This document shows positions 17,168-27,172 of a DNA stretch of 64,000 nucleotides, in pieces (position 1 is the first letter of the stretch; each line of letters begins with the position of its first letter). Below the pieces are notes generated by a model. The model saw only the letters and a list, made by a program, of their open reading frames with translations, was not told where the DNA came from and ran no database searches. Location of the stretch: assembly GCF_900460535.1 (NCBI RefSeq), contig NZ_UHIL01000001.1, positions 1,178,001 through 1,242,000 on the forward strand, read 5' to 3'. The position numbers and the translations under genes were made by a program. The DNA is from Vibrio parahaemolyticus (GTDB taxonomy: Bacteria; Pseudomonadota; Gammaproteobacteria; Enterobacterales; Vibrionaceae).

Positions 17168-19474
17168 ATGTGTACAAAACATCAAGGTTGCCAGTCAGGC
17201 AAAATCAAAACTGCGGTGCCACTCAGCGCCCATGACTCTTGCTGCGCGCCAACTAAACCGACGCTAAATATTGCTCAAGCGGGTGTTGATACTGTTGAAA
17301 GCTCTTGCTGTAGTGGAGGCAGTTGCAGTTCGGACACCGCCGATGAAGAAGGCCCCGCGGAACAGCGAGAATCCTCGATTCGTAGCAGTTGGATCGTGTC
17401 CGATATGGACTGCCCGTCTTGCGCGAAAAAGCTTGAAAAAGCCATCATGTCATTGCAAGGCGTTACGAATGCCAAAGTCCTTTTTGCTACAGAAAAGTTA
17501 GTTGTCGATTTTGATGACCATTCTCTAAGTTCGATCATTGAACAAACTGCGCGCCAAACTGGTTTCCCGCTTTCTGCGCTGGATAAACCAAAGCAAAAGA
17601 AAGAGAACAAAGGCTGGTCCGGTTTTGTTCAAGACAATCTACAGATTTTATCGATCGCAGGTGCTATGGCATTTGCGGGCCTAGTCGCAAGCATCAACCC
17701 TCAGCTTAGTAGCTGGATTTTTACTTTAACCTGTTTGCTGGGTTTGTATCCTATTGCCCGTAAGGCCGTCAAACTGGCTCGTGGTGGCACACCATTTGCC
17801 ATTGAAACACTGATGAGTGTTGCTGCATTAGGTGCGTTGTACTTAGGTGAAACCGCAGAAGCCGCGATGGTGTTATTGCTCTTCCTTATTGGTGAAAAGC
17901 TAGAAGCATACGCATCGTCACGAGCTCGAAGTGGCGTTCAGGCATTAATGGATTTGGTGCCAGAAAACACCACGCTGATCATTGATGGTGTACGCAAAGA
18001 AGTGCCAGCGTCTCAGCTTCAACCTGGGGACGTCATTGAAGTGGCACCTGGCGGTCGTTTGCCTGCTGATGGTGTATTGATGACGACGTTAGCCAGCTTT
18101 GATGAAAGTGCATTGACCGGTGAATCAGTTCCTGTTGAGCATGAAGAGGGCGGGAAAATCATGGCGGGGGCGGTGGTAGTCGATAAAGTAGTGCAGGTGC
18201 AAGTGACCTCCCGCCAAGGTGAAAATGCCATTGACCGCATCCTTCATTTGATTGAAGAAGCTGAATCGCGCAAAGCGCCGTTAGAACGATTCCTCGATAA
18301 ATTCAGTCGCTGGTACACGCCACTTATGATGCTGGTGTCTCTTGCTGTCATCGTTACGCCACCATTACTGTTCGCTCAACCTTGGGAAACATGGGTGTAC
18401 CGTGGTTTAGCATTGCTCTTAATCGCTTGTCCTTGTGCCTTGGTTATTTCAACGCCTGCTGCGATTACGTCGGGTCTGGCTGCTGCGGCACGCCGTGGTG
18501 CATTGATCAAAGGTGGGGCAGCGCTTGAGTTGCTTGGCAAAGTGGAGTCGGTCGCGTTTGATAAAACAGGTACGTTGACACAAGGTAAACCGCAAGTAAC
18601 GGACGTGGTGACTTATGATGTAACAGAAGAAACACTACTGAGTTTAACGGCTTCTATCGAGATGGGGTCAAGCCATCCTTTAGCGGTTTCATTAGTGAAG
18701 CGGGCTGAAGAACAAGGCGTTTCGATTCCTGAGGCAAGTGATAAAACTGCTCAAGTCGGCTCTGGTGTAACAGGTTTGGTGAACGGTAAATTAGTGCAAG
18801 TTATTGCGCCATCAAAAGCGGACTTCCCTGTTTCTTCGAAAGTTGAACAACGTGTTATTGAACTGGAAGAACAAGGCAAAACCGTGGTTATCGTTCGTCA
18901 CGATTACGAAGTTATTGGCGTGATCGCGTGGCAAGATACTCTTCGTCAAGATGCTCAACAGGCAATCGCCACGTTGAAAATGTTTGGCGTGAGTTCTGTG
19001 ATGTTGACGGGGGACAACCCACGCAGTGCGGAAGCGATAGCCCATCAAATTGGTTTGGATTACAAAGCGAGCTTGTTGCCTGCCGATAAAGTGCGTTATG
19101 TGGAACAACTTTCTACTGAGCACACGGTTGCGATGGTTGGTGATGGTATTAACGACGCACCTGCGATGAAAGCGTCTAGCATTGGTATCGCGATGGGCGG
19201 AGGTACTGACGTCGCATTAGAAACTGCTGATGCGGCACTAACGCACAACCGCTTGGTTGAATTGCCAGCAATGATTGAATTATCACGTGCGACGCTAAAC
19301 AACATTCGTCAAAACGTGGCATTGGCGCTTGGCTTAAAAGGCGTGTTCTTAGTCACCAGTTTATTGGGTATCACTGGGCTTTGGGTTGCGGTCTTGGCAG
19401 ACAGTGGGGCGACTGCGTTAGTGACACTCAATGCGCTACGACTTCTGCGGTTTGAATCTAAACAAGTGCAATAA
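17168..19474 (+). CDS. zntA: P-type ATPase exporting Zn(II)/Cd(II)/Pb(II)
   Basis: The protein has 768 residues. The N-terminus is rich in Cys and His (CTKHQGC, SCCAP, SSCCSGGSC), then an HMA metal-binding domain with MDCPSC (Cys 82 and 85). ATPase motifs follow: the transport site CPCAL at residue 421, the phosphorylation site DKTGTLT at 465, SSHP for nucleotide binding, and GDGINDAPA in the hinge. Together these define the P1B-2 subgroup (ZntA) that pumps divalent soft metals out of the cytoplasm. The additional Cys clusters before the HMA domain should give extra binding capacity. AAGGA precedes the ATG. The MerR-type promoter upstream supports metal induction. Monocistronic. Confidence 0.94.
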   Translation: MCTKHQGCQSGKIKTAVPLSAHDSCCAPTKPTLNIAQAGVDTVESSCCSGGSCSSDTADEEGPAEQRESSIRSSWIVSDMDCPSCAKKLEKAIMSLQGVTNAKVLFATEKLVVDFDDHSLSSIIEQTARQTGFPLSALDKPKQKKENKGWSGFVQDNLQILSIAGAMAFAGLVASINPQLSSWIFTLTCLLGLYPIARKAVKLARGGTPFAIETLMSVAALGALYLGETAEAAMVLLLFLIGEKLEAYASSRARSGVQALMDLVPENTTLIIDGVRKEVPASQLQPGDVIEVAPGGRLPADGVLMTTLASFDESALTGESVPVEHEEGGKIMAGAVVVDKVVQVQVTSRQGENAIDRILHLIEEAESRKAPLERFLDKFSRWYTPLMMLVSLAVIVTPPLLFAQPWETWVYRGLALLLIACPCALVISTPAAITSGLAAAARRGALIKGGAALELLGKVESVAFDKTGTLTQGKPQVTDVVTYDVTEETLLSLTASIEMGSSHPLAVSLVKRAEEQGVSIPEASDKTAQVGSGVTGLVNGKLVQVIAPSKADFPVSSKVEQRVIELEEQGKTVVIVRHDYEVIGVIAWQDTLRQDAQQAIATLKMFGVSSVMLTGDNPRSAEAIAHQIGLDYKASLLPADKVRYVEQLSTEHTVAMVGDGINDAPAMKASSIGIAMGGGTDVALETADAALTHNRLVELPAMIELSRATLNNIRQNVALALGLKGVFLVTSLLGITGLWVAVLADSGATALVTLNALRLLRFESKQVQ

Positions 19475-19501
19475 CGCTATTCTCAAAGTTGCTCTATATT
19501 T

Positions 19502-19530
19502 AACCCGAGGCGTTTCTCGTCTCGGGTTTT
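19502..19530 (+). terminator. Terminator after zntA
   Basis: AACCCGAG pairs with CTCGGGTT across an 11-nt loop, followed by T residues. Confidence 0.85.
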
Positions 19531-19673
19531 TATGTTTCTGTGAGCACTATAAGTTTTGTGAATGCAATCTGAGCCGTCGGACTTGTTGTTATGCAACGAA
19601 ATGATAAGTTTGCCCGAATAATGTGATCAAAACCGTTTTAATTTGAAATTGTAGATTTATTACATTTTATCAA

Positions 19674-19689
19674 TGTGATTGTGATCACT
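19674..19689. promoter_or_regulatory. CRP site upstream of udp
   Basis: TGTGATTGTGATCACT has the CRP pattern TGTGA-N6-TCACA with one mismatch. It lies about 100 bases before the udp ATG. In E. coli udp is also controlled by CRP (with CytR), which supports it. Another TGTGATCA half-site is at 19622. Confidence 0.8.
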
Positions 19690-19784
19690 CTATGTTGATG
19701 CAAGGTTCGCTACAGTGCTCCTGTACCCAACAACTTACTAATGAGCTTATTGTTTACAAAATAAGCCACAATAAGGAGCGACAT

Positions 19785-20543
19785 ATGTCTCAAGCTGTAT
19801 TCCATTTAGGTGTTACTGAAGCTGATCTTAATGGTGCAACTCTAGCCATCATTCCAGGTGATCCAGCGCGTGTTCAAAAAATCGCAGAACAAATGGAAAA
19901 CCCTGTATTCCTAGCAAGTCACCGCGAATACACGCTTTACCGCGCAGAACTAGACGGTAAGCCAGTTGTGGTTTGTTCAACAGGTATCGGTGGTCCATCT
20001 ACCTCTATCGCAGTAGAAGAGCTAGCACAGCTTGGTGTTCGCACATTCCTACGTGTAGGTACGACTGGTGCAATTCAACCACACGTAAACGTAGGCGATA
20101 TGATCGTGACAACGGGTTCTGTTCGTCTAGATGGTGCAAGCCTACACTTCGCTCCAATGGAATTCCCAGCAGTTGCAGACTTTGATGTTGCAACCGCGAT
20201 GAAAGCAGCAGTTGAAGAATCTGGTGCAACAGTTCATATGGGTGTGACTGCTTCAAGTGACACTTTCTACCCAGGTCAAGAGCGTTACGACACATTCACT
20301 GGTCGTGTTGTGAAGCGTTTCCAAGGCTCTATGAAAGAGTGGCAAGACATGGGCGTGCTGAACTTCGAAATGGAATCAGCAACGCTACTTACCATGTGTG
20401 CAAGCTCTGGCCTGAAAGCAGGTTGTGTGGCGGGTGTAATCATTAACCGTACACAAAAAGAGATTCCAGATCATTCAACACTGAAAGAAACGGAAGCTCG
20501 CTCAATTAAAGTTGTAGTAGAAGCAGCACGTAAAATGCTTTAA
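19785..20543 (+). CDS. udp: Uridine phosphorylase
   Basis: The protein has 252 residues from [15 protein letters not shown] sits 7 bases upstream, and the frame extends to 19692 without an RBS. It splits uridine with phosphate into uracil and ribose-1-phosphate. Family motifs are intact: IIPGDPARV for phosphate, [27 protein letters not shown], and [12 protein letters not shown] for the ribose site. Length matches E. coli Udp (253). The CRP site upstream fits control by carbon status. It works in the cytoplasm in pyrimidine nucleoside salvage. Confidence 0.96.
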   Translation: MSQAVFHLGVTEADLNGATLAIIPGDPARVQKIAEQMENPVFLASHREYTLYRAELDGKPVVVCSTGIGGPSTSIAVEELAQLGVRTFLRVGTTGAIQPHVNVGDMIVTTGSVRLDGASLHFAPMEFPAVADFDVATAMKAAVEESGATVHMGVTASSDTFYPGQERYDTFTGRVVKRFQGSMKEWQDMGVLNFEMESATLLTMCASSGLKAGCVAGVIINRTQKEIPDHSTLKETEARSIKVVVEAARKML

Positions 20544-20573
20544 GCGCTCACTTTAGTTGGCATTTAAACAAAC

Positions 20574-20606
20574 AGAAAAACCCAGAGGCTTGCCTCTGGG
20601 TTTTTC
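20574..20606 (+). terminator. Terminator after udp
   Basis: AGAAAAACCCAGAGGC pairs with GCCTCTGGGTTTTTCT over a TT loop; a very strong stem with a T run. Confidence 0.93.
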
Positions 20607-20688
20607 TATGTGCCTTGTTCAAGGTGCGATTTTCTAGATTCTGAAACGCAAAGTGATTGAAGCTAGGATAGGCACTAAAAACAGGCAT

Positions 20689-20716
20689 TAAAAAAGCAGC
20701 TCCAGTGAGCTGCTTT
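20689..20716 (-). terminator. Terminator of the DUF1887 gene
   Basis: AAAGCAGCTC pairs with GAGCTGCTTT over CAGT. Read on the minus strand it is followed by TTTTTT. Confidence 0.85.
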
Positions 20717-20734
20717 CGTGGTTTTAGAGGGCGA

Positions 20735-21895
20735 CTAAATTTCGTCAGAACCGCCAGCGGCTTCAAACCATTTCGCAAGATGCGTTTTGAGATCTTTCAG
20801 CTCTTCAGGGCCGATAAGCGCAAGGCCAAGATCCTCTGCACGAGTAATATCATTGTGACGAAGAGGGCGGAAGCTCACCAGCATAGCGCGAGCTTGTAGA
20901 CCACCTAGCAGGTCACGCAAAGATTCCAGCTTGTACAGCGTATCGTCACCATCATCGCGCATGCCTTTTGTTTTACACTCAATGATGTGCAGCTTGTTAT
21001 TTACAACCGTTGCTACGTCTAGCTCGTTACGTACTTCACTTTCACCCAGCTTACGATAAACCTGAACATTCAAAGAGCGGTCTTGAATCGTTGGCATGGT
21101 GTCTTGGATTTGCTTCACAGTGCTGTGAACCAGGGTCTCCAACCATTCGCCGTTAGAGAATCGACGTGCGTCTTCGTTCGCGAAGGTCAAAATGCCATTT
21201 TCGTAAGTCGCGATCTGTGCTTCGACAAGATCCGACAGCAGCATGTTGAGTTCACGGTAGCCTTGTTGCTTCTCTGAGAGCTCCACATCCAGCTTCTGTT
21301 CCTTACGGCAGGTTGTCGCAAGGTAGTTAAGTGTCGCCAAGCCTGGGCCCAATTCAAGCGCATTTGACGCCCAGCGTTCGCCAAGCTCATACAGTTTTTG
21401 ATCAAGAAGAGGAGGAAGGTCTACGTGGTGGAACTCGCCGCGCGCACCGAAAATGGTTAGGTAGTCGGAGATAGTAATGTGGTCTTCAACTTGCGTATCT
21501 TCTTTGCCATCTGGGTAAAGCCAGCAAAGTTTGTCACTGTTTGGTTCAACTACGAAGATAGGCCAGCAATAAGTACGGAAAACCTCGTAAACCGACAACA
21601 ATCGATGACGAAGGCCACAGCTTGCGTTCAGTTTGACGTCTTCTCCACGGTCGTGAAGATCTTTCGCGAGCTTTTGAATCGATTGTTTAATCAGGGTTGT
21701 ATTGACAGCCGACGGAATTTCAAAAAATTCAGAAGTAATCTCTCGCTGCTCTAACACGCTACTCAGTCGGTCAAACATATCTACCTGTGTTTTGTCACCA
21801 ATGAATACGATATGTGTGCTTAAAGTGCGATTATCCAATAGAGGAGTGACCAATCTCACTGGGTCTTGGTCGATAATACCAACATGAACAGCCAT
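20735..21895 (-). CDS. DUF1887 protein: CARF-like domain fused to a PD-(D/E)XK nuclease
   Basis: The protein has 386 residues from MAVHVGIIDQDP; the start is set by AAGGA 7 bases upstream, while the frame extends to 22000. The N-terminal half (about 1-150) has a Rossmann-like CARF arrangement. The C-terminal third carries nuclease motifs: GEWLE near 265, ELD at 291-293 and IIECKTKG with E306-C307-K308, the E...D...ExK order of PD-(D/E)XK enzymes. This is the VC1899-type family, related to Card1/Can2 effectors that cut nucleic acid when a cyclic oligoadenylate binds. No CRISPR array, Cas10 or other cyclase gene is in the window. The gene is monocistronic with its own terminator. The ligand and the substrate are unknown. 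Confidence 0.88.
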   Translation of the reverse strand: MAVHVGIIDQDPVRLVTPLLDNRTLSTHIVFIGDKTQVDMFDRLSSVLEQREITSEFFEIPSAVNTTLIKQSIQKLAKDLHDRGEDVKLNASCGLRHRLLSVYEVFRTYCWPIFVVEPNSDKLCWLYPDGKEDTQVEDHITISDYLTIFGARGEFHHVDLPPLLDQKLYELGERWASNALELGPGLATLNYLATTCRKEQKLDVELSEKQQGYRELNMLLSDLVEAQIATYENGILTFANEDARRFSNGEWLETLVHSTVKQIQDTMPTIQDRSLNVQVYRKLGESEVRNELDVATVVNNKLHIIECKTKGMRDDGDDTLYKLESLRDLLGGLQARAMLVSFRPLRHNDITRAEDLGLALIGPEELKDLKTHLAKWFEAAGGSDEI

Positions 21896-21979
21896 AGATT
21901 TTCCTTTTTGTGTGGCCGCTCGAAAAGAGAAGTGCAAGGGATGAGCAGGCCATATTACCCATATGTAGACAAGGCCGAG

Positions 21980-22014
21980 AAAAAACAAGGGCGACTTCAT
22001 AAAAAGTCGCCCTT
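21980..22014 (-). terminator. Terminator of the chemoreceptor gene
   Basis: AAGGGCGACTT (21988-21998) pairs with AAGTCGCCCTT (22004-22014). Minus-strand reading ends in a T6 run. Confidence 0.92.
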
Positions 22015-22048
22015 ATACAGCTGGTTGCAGCAACTATTGCATAAAAAT

Positions 22049-24040
22049 TTACAATTTAAAGCGATGGACTAATTCATTTTGCTGATGAGCAAGCTGAGTG
22101 AGAGATTCACTCGTATGAGTGATGCTCGACATCGCGTGGTAACTTTCATCCGCAATATTGTTGATGTCTTCAATATTGCGCGCAATATCTGCTGAGGTTT
22201 CGCTTTGCTCTGCTGCCGCTTGAGAAATGTGCGTACTCATTTGGCTGATTTCGATAATGAGTGCTTGGATCTCTTCCATTGAACTGTTCGCTTTCGAGGC
22301 TTGCTCAACCGACATTTCCATATCACTCATGCAGCTTTGAATCACTTGGTTGGCTGACTGAGAGCTCGATTGCAGATTGCTGATCATCGATTCGATTTCT
22401 GTGGTGGATTGTGTGGTTTTTGATGCCAGCACACGCACCTCATCGGCTACCACGGCAAATCCGCGTCCTTGCTCTCCTGCACGTGCTGCTTCAATCGCGG
22501 CATTGAGAGCCAACAAGTTGGTTTGCTCAGCAATGTTGCGGATGACATCCAAAATTGAGCCAATTTGACCACTCATCTTTTGCAGTTCAGAAACGGCAGA
22601 CACAGACTCGTGAAGGCGCGTTTCTAGCTGATTGATAGTCGAAATGTTACTACTCATGACATTTCGGCCTTCTTCGGATGCAGACTCAACACGTTGAACC
22701 ATTTCCAAAGAGCCTTGAGCGCTTTGCGCAACTTCTTGAACCGAGTGAGACATCTCGGTCATAGCCGTTGCCACGTTGGCGGTCTGCTCACGTTGTGCAT
22801 TCAGCTTAGATTGCGCTTGAGAAGACGTTCGTTCGTTGGTTGTCGCGGTCGAGGCTAAGTTTTCTGATGCTTCATTTAGCTTCACTAGAATGTCGTGCAA
22901 GCTGTCCGCTAACGTGTTGATATGGCCACTAACGCGGCTGAACTCGTTGTTAAAGCGAATATCAATACGTTGCGTCATATCGCCTTTAGTCAGGCTCTCT
23001 AGCGCATTGAGAATACGTGTTAATGGCTCACGCACACTTTGCGCGATGTGATAGCCGATAGCCGCCGCAAACAAAACCACAACTACACCAATCACAATCG
23101 CTTTCGTCACGCCAGCAGAGTAAATGTCACCGGCATCATCAAGAGATTCGTTTAGTTTGTCTGTTGCTGTCGTTGTAAATTGCTCAAGGATAGCCATCGT
23201 AGAATCGACTTTGTTAGCTAAGTTCGCAATGTTGTCGTACAGAGCTGCGCGAGCGTTGAGGTAGTTGTTGTGTTGGTCTAGCACACCACCACGCATACCT
23301 ACGTCACGGGTAAATTGTTCTACGGATTCGCCAAAAGCTTTTTCTAGCTCAGGAAGTTGAGTGACCAACCCACGGAATGCGTAGTTCAAATGCGTTACTG
23401 CTTTACGGTTTTTCGTTACCGCTTGCGTAACAAACTCAGGATTGGAGCTAGCCAGCGCATCAGAGGTGATCACTTCGGCATCTTTGAGTTTGATGAAGTA
23501 GCTTTTCGCCATAACTTTCACTGAAATACTCGATTGGTCTGCAACGTATTCTTTCAGGCCAACAGAAAGTTCAGTGTTGAGTTTTTGAAAGCGGCGCGAT
23601 GACTTCTGCACTTCTTCTTGTGCTGAAAACATTGCTTCATAGTTGTCCATTGCTTCGAGCGCTTCGGTAAAGTAGCTTTGCTCTAGTGTCTTCAGTTGAG
23701 AAAAAGGTTCGGCAAGAGAAGGGTAGATCTGGCTTGCTGATTCGAGCTGCGCCAAAGTGGATTCAAAACGTTGTTGAGATCTCGCAAACTCCTGACGCAT
23801 TTCTTCCATGCGCTGTTTATTCTCAGTGGTCAGAAAATCTTTAAAAGACTTGTCGGCAGAAAGCAGTTCCACACTGGTTTGGTTAGATAACGATACAAGG
23901 GGCAACGATGATTTAGAGACGGTTTCAAATTTACCGTGAATATCATGCATTCCCCCCATCATAATGGCAATTGTGACAGCAAACAGGATGATGATCAGCG
24001 CAAAGCCCGCATACATCCTTTTAATAACTGAACCTCGCAT
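22049..24040 (-). CDS. Methyl-accepting chemotaxis protein
   Basis: The protein has 663 residues from [13 protein letters not shown]. This start has GAGGAAG upstream and puts the first membrane helix at the N-terminus; the open frame to 24256 is an unlikely extension. Order: membrane helix (about 10-30), a long helical periplasmic sensor domain (30-310), a second helix ([17 protein letters not shown]), a HAMP domain, then the cytoplasmic signalling coil with the conserved hairpin [32 protein letters not shown]. It should form receptor arrays and signal through CheW and CheA. The large all-helical sensor resembles the HBM/4HB type. Ligand unknown. No CheR-binding pentapeptide is present at the C-terminus (VHRFKL). 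Confidence 0.94.
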   Translation of the reverse strand: MRGSVIKRMYAGFALIIILFAVTIAIMMGGMHDIHGKFETVSKSSLPLVSLSNQTSVELLSADKSFKDFLTTENKQRMEEMRQEFARSQQRFESTLAQLESASQIYPSLAEPFSQLKTLEQSYFTEALEAMDNYEAMFSAQEEVQKSSRRFQKLNTELSVGLKEYVADQSSISVKVMAKSYFIKLKDAEVITSDALASSNPEFVTQAVTKNRKAVTHLNYAFRGLVTQLPELEKAFGESVEQFTRDVGMRGGVLDQHNNYLNARAALYDNIANLANKVDSTMAILEQFTTTATDKLNESLDDAGDIYSAGVTKAIVIGVVVVLFAAAIGYHIAQSVREPLTRILNALESLTKGDMTQRIDIRFNNEFSRVSGHINTLADSLHDILVKLNEASENLASTATTNERTSSQAQSKLNAQREQTANVATAMTEMSHSVQEVAQSAQGSLEMVQRVESASEEGRNVMSSNISTINQLETRLHESVSAVSELQKMSGQIGSILDVIRNIAEQTNLLALNAAIEAARAGEQGRGFAVVADEVRVLASKTTQSTTEIESMISNLQSSSQSANQVIQSCMSDMEMSVEQASKANSSMEEIQALIIEISQMSTHISQAAAEQSETSADIARNIEDINNIADESYHAMSSITHTSESLTQLAHQQNELVHRFKL

Positions 24041-24276
24041 AAGTGAGCTTCCTCTCCCAAAAATAGACAACATAAATAAGAATTGTCTTAAAAAAGTAAC
24101 AAAATTCATTGGATTGTATTGAGTTCGTGACGCACGTTTTATGACGCATACGACAAAAAAAGCTTCGTTTATTAGCATTAGATTGATAATGTTAAGTGAA
24201 CACTGTTTTTTATTGAGCTCAGCTTTGGGTTGGAGCATACTAAATGGGTTACACACCTTTATAAAATGGAGTCCCC

Positions 24277-24627
24277 ATGGCGGAAGAAACTATCTTTAGT
24301 AAAATTATTCGTAAGGAAATCCCAGCAGACATTCTTTACCAAGATGATTTAGTGACCGCGTTTCGCGATATTAACCCTCGCGCGCCAAGCCACATTCTTA
24401 TCATCCCGAACAAGTTGATTCCGACAACGAACGACGTGGAAGCAGAAGACGAAGCAATGATGGGACGCCTATTCACTGTGGCGAAGAAGCTTGCGAAAGA
24501 AGAAGGTATTGCTGAAGACGGTTACCGTTTGATCCTTAATTGCAACCCTCATGGTGGCCAAGAGGTTTACCATATCCACATGCACCTACTAGGCGGTCGT
24601 CCTTTAGGTCCAATGGTATTGAGCTAA
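24277..24627 (+). CDS. hinT: HIT-family purine nucleoside phosphoramidase
   Basis: The protein has 116 residues, normal for HinT. The histidine triad HIHMHLL (His 99, 101, 103) is intact, with the preceding GGQEVYHIH and the N-terminal [19 protein letters not shown] typical of the branch. It hydrolyses AMP-N bonds such as adenosine phosphoramidate. The ATG has GGAG upstream. As in E. coli it heads a run with ycfL, lpoB, thiK and ycfP, though separated from the next gene by 74 bases. Cytoplasmic. Confidence 0.95.
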   Translation: MAEETIFSKIIRKEIPADILYQDDLVTAFRDINPRAPSHILIIPNKLIPTTNDVEAEDEAMMGRLFTVAKKLAKEEGIAEDGYRLILNCNPHGGQEVYHIHMHLLGGRPLGPMVLS

Positions 24628-24701
24628 GCTAATTTGAAAAGGGTGGTGCCTATGCCACCCTATTTATATTCTTTTCTGAGCACACATTTGCGGAGATAAA
24701 T

Positions 24702-26099
24702 GTGAAATTAGGTGTGAAGCTGTTTGGACTAATTAGCTGGGTCTTGATGGCGTCTGGCTGCGCTAATTTGTCTGCGGGCAATTTGTTTAGCCACTACAGC
24801 GACCAGAATCAAGAAGTTTATCAGGCAGTTGTTGCTGGCAATTATGCCAACGCTGAGCAACTCCAATCGAGCGACGTCGGTGGCGAGATCCTTGGCAATT
24901 TCGAAAAGGGTCGTATTTCATTCCTTGCGAAAGATTATCCAACCAGCCTCAAAGCTCTCGAAGAGAGCGACCGCGCGGTACGTGTTCAACAAGACCGAGC
25001 AACCATTTCTGTTTCTGAAACAGCGACGAGCGTAGGTTCACTTGCTGTAAACGACAATCTTAACGAATACCAACCTGCAGACTATGAACTCGGCTTTTTG
25101 CATTTATACCTTGGTCTGAACTATCTACAAAAAAATGATTTAGAAGGCGCACTCGTCGAAGTTCGTCGTGCTAACCAAGTTCAGGAAGCGGCGAGAAAAG
25201 CGCGTGAAAAAGAGCTGAAGTCGGCAGAAAAAGATCTTAAAAACCAAGGTATGTCAGCCAACTTAGGCAGCGTGCTCGCGAGTTATCCAGACGCAGGGAA
25301 AAAACTCAGCGCGGTGCAAAACGGTTATCTCTTCTATCTTTCTGGTTTGTTGTACGAAGCGTCACGTGATCTTAACAGCGCTTATGTGGATTACCGTCGC
25401 GCTTTGGCTGTGATGCCAGATAACAAACAGGTTATTGAAAGCACGATGTACGCCGCGAAAAAGCTCGGTATGCGTGAAGACTTACGTCTGCTTGAAAAAC
25501 GCTATGGCAAGGCACCGACAGGGTTAAATAAGTCACAAGGACGCGTCATTGTGATTGACGAGCAAGGTGTGGTTGAGGCTTTGCAAGGTTGGCGTATTGA
25601 TTTACCTATTTTTGACAGTCGCGGCAATGGCGCAATCTACTCATTGGCACTACCTTATTATCCGAAACGTGGGGCACCACGCTTTAGTGATGTGGCTTTG
25701 AATGGAACAAAACTGCCTTCTAGTACGTTGGCTGACGTTAATGCCATGGCTCAGAATGATTTGAATGAACGCTTAACGACAATAGTGATTCGCCAAGCCA
25801 TTCGCGTTTGGGCGAAAGACCGAATCAGAAAAGAAGCAGCGAAAAAAGGCGATGACGTGGGCAATATTCTTTTCAACGTTTGGAATACGTTAACAGAACA
25901 ACCAGATACTCGAAGCTGGCAAACGCTGCCAGCGCAAGTGAAGACGGCCTCACAAATTGTGAAGCCGGGTACACAGCAGCTAAATTTAGGCGATCAAGTC
26001 TATCAATTTGACGTACCAGCGCAGCAAACCACACTGGTGTGGGTTTCTCGTCAGGGAGCGCATTCGACGGTATGGCATAAACAATTAGGGAGATTGTAA
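24702..26099 (+). CDS. COG3014-type lipoprotein with helical repeats
   Basis: The protein has 465 residues from a GTG start, with CGGAG seven bases upstream. The N-terminus is a lipoprotein signal with lipobox MASGC. Residues 30-270 are helical and TPR-like (AVVAGNYANAEQL, LHLYLGLNYLQKNDLEGALVEVRRA, LSGLLYEASRDLNSAYVDYRRALAVMPD). The last third is mixed. The stop overlaps the start of the ycfL gene (TAATG), so the two are translationally coupled and probably form an operon with lpoB. The E. coli locus has no such gene between hinT and ycfL. A role in envelope assembly is likely by context only. Confidence 0.85.
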   Translation: MKLGVKLFGLISWVLMASGCANLSAGNLFSHYSDQNQEVYQAVVAGNYANAEQLQSSDVGGEILGNFEKGRISFLAKDYPTSLKALEESDRAVRVQQDRATISVSETATSVGSLAVNDNLNEYQPADYELGFLHLYLGLNYLQKNDLEGALVEVRRANQVQEAARKAREKELKSAEKDLKNQGMSANLGSVLASYPDAGKKLSAVQNGYLFYLSGLLYEASRDLNSAYVDYRRALAVMPDNKQVIESTMYAAKKLGMREDLRLLEKRYGKAPTGLNKSQGRVIVIDEQGVVEALQGWRIDLPIFDSRGNGAIYSLALPYYPKRGAPRFSDVALNGTKLPSSTLADVNAMAQNDLNERLTTIVIRQAIRVWAKDRIRKEAAKKGDDVGNILFNVWNTLTEQPDTRSWQTLPAQVKTASQIVKPGTQQLNLGDQVYQFDVPAQQTTLVWVSRQGAHSTVWHKQLGRL

Positions 26100-26491
26100 T
26101 GAGAGCATGGCTTATTGGCTTAGCAGTCATTATCGGTTTGGCAGGTTGTGCGGACAACACTGCTGGGATCCGAGTTGATGGCCAAACACAAAACGTATTT
26201 TTTAACGATAACGTATTGGGCAGCCGACTGTTGGTTGACAACATCACCACGACTTACGTCGATGATCGACCACGTGGTGTGGTGCAGTTAAGCAGTAACT
26301 ACAAAGGTGACCAGCACATTCTTTATCGCTTCTACTGGTACGACAACAATGGTTTGGAAGTGAACACCAAACCGGGGCCTTGGCGCAAAATGATCGTGCG
26401 TGGATTTGAATCTGTGACGCTTTCGGAGGTCACGGTCAATCCAAATGGCACACATTTCCGTGTTCAAATTAGAGAAGCACAAGACGATTAA
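26099..26491 (+). CDS. ycfL: YcfL-family lipoprotein (DUF1425)
   Basis: The protein has 130 residues with a signal and lipobox LAGC. The mature domain includes GSRLLVDNITTTYVDDRPRGVVQLSSNYKGDQHILYRFYWYD, characteristic of DUF1425/YcfL. Its ATG overlaps the preceding stop by one base. The gene lies directly before lpoB as in E. coli. Envelope protein of unknown role. Confidence 0.9.
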   Translation: MRAWLIGLAVIIGLAGCADNTAGIRVDGQTQNVFFNDNVLGSRLLVDNITTTYVDDRPRGVVQLSSNYKGDQHILYRFYWYDNNGLEVNTKPGPWRKMIVRGFESVTLSEVTVNPNGTHFRVQIREAQDD

Positions 26492-26557
26492 TCTGAACGG
26501 CTTTGCCGTAGCTGCCGCGCCAACATGCGCTGGTATTGATATAACTAAGGAACTCTC

Positions 26558-27148
26558 ATGAAAAAAAGTATTATTGCTCTTTTAGGTCTAGCCGTTATTT
26601 TGGGTGGTTGTTCTAACAAAGTCTCTTACGGTGATTCACAAGCGACTGAAACCACAACCATCGATTTCGGTTCGACGGACCTACAAAAAATTGCTGGCGA
26701 GATGGTAGACAGCATGATGATGTCAGGTTCAGTAGCTGCAATTACTCGTGACCAACGTCCAATCGTGTTTGTTGAGCGAATCAAGAACAAAACCAGTGAG
26801 CACATCGACACTGAATCGATCACTGATACCATCTCAACTAAAATGCTGAACTCAGGCAAATTCCGCTTTGTTGATATGGACCGCGTAGAATCGGTTCGTG
26901 AGCAACTTAACTTCCAAAATACGGACGAGCTTGTTAACCAAAGTACAGCAATTCAGTTTGGTAAAATGGTCGGTGCGCAATACATGCTTTACGGTAACCT
27001 TTCTAGCATCGTGAAAAATGCAGGTAGCGATAAAGATGTATACTACAAAATGACAATGCGTTTGATGGATTTGGAAACAGGCCTAATCGAATGGGCTGAT
27101 GAAACAGAAATCCGCAAAGAGCAATCTAAGAGCCTATTTGGCCTTTAA
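26558..27148 (+). CDS. lpoB: Penicillin-binding protein activator LpoB
   Basis: The protein has 196 residues with a lipoprotein signal (MKKSIIALLGLAVILGGC). After a short linker comes the LpoB domain (IVFVERIKNKTSEHIDTESITDTISTKMLNSGKFRFVD... GAQYMLYGNLSSIVK... YYKMTMRLMDLETGLIEWADE). In E. coli LpoB reaches from the outer membrane to activate the peptidoglycan synthase PBP1b. The linker here is much shorter than in E. coli, which bears on how far it can reach. Neighbours ycfL and thiK match E. coli order. Confidence 0.92.
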   Translation: MKKSIIALLGLAVILGGCSNKVSYGDSQATETTTIDFGSTDLQKIAGEMVDSMMMSGSVAAITRDQRPIVFVERIKNKTSEHIDTESITDTISTKMLNSGKFRFVDMDRVESVREQLNFQNTDELVNQSTAIQFGKMVGAQYMLYGNLSSIVKNAGSDKDVYYKMTMRLMDLETGLIEWADETEIRKEQSKSLFGL

Positions 27149-27172
27149 TTGACCATAATGGAGAAGTCATCA

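Noticed and set aside
21980..22014. CRISPR repeat or attachment site near the CARF-nuclease gene
   Set aside because: The only repeat there is one hairpin with a T run, an ordinary terminator; no repeated spacers exist in the window.
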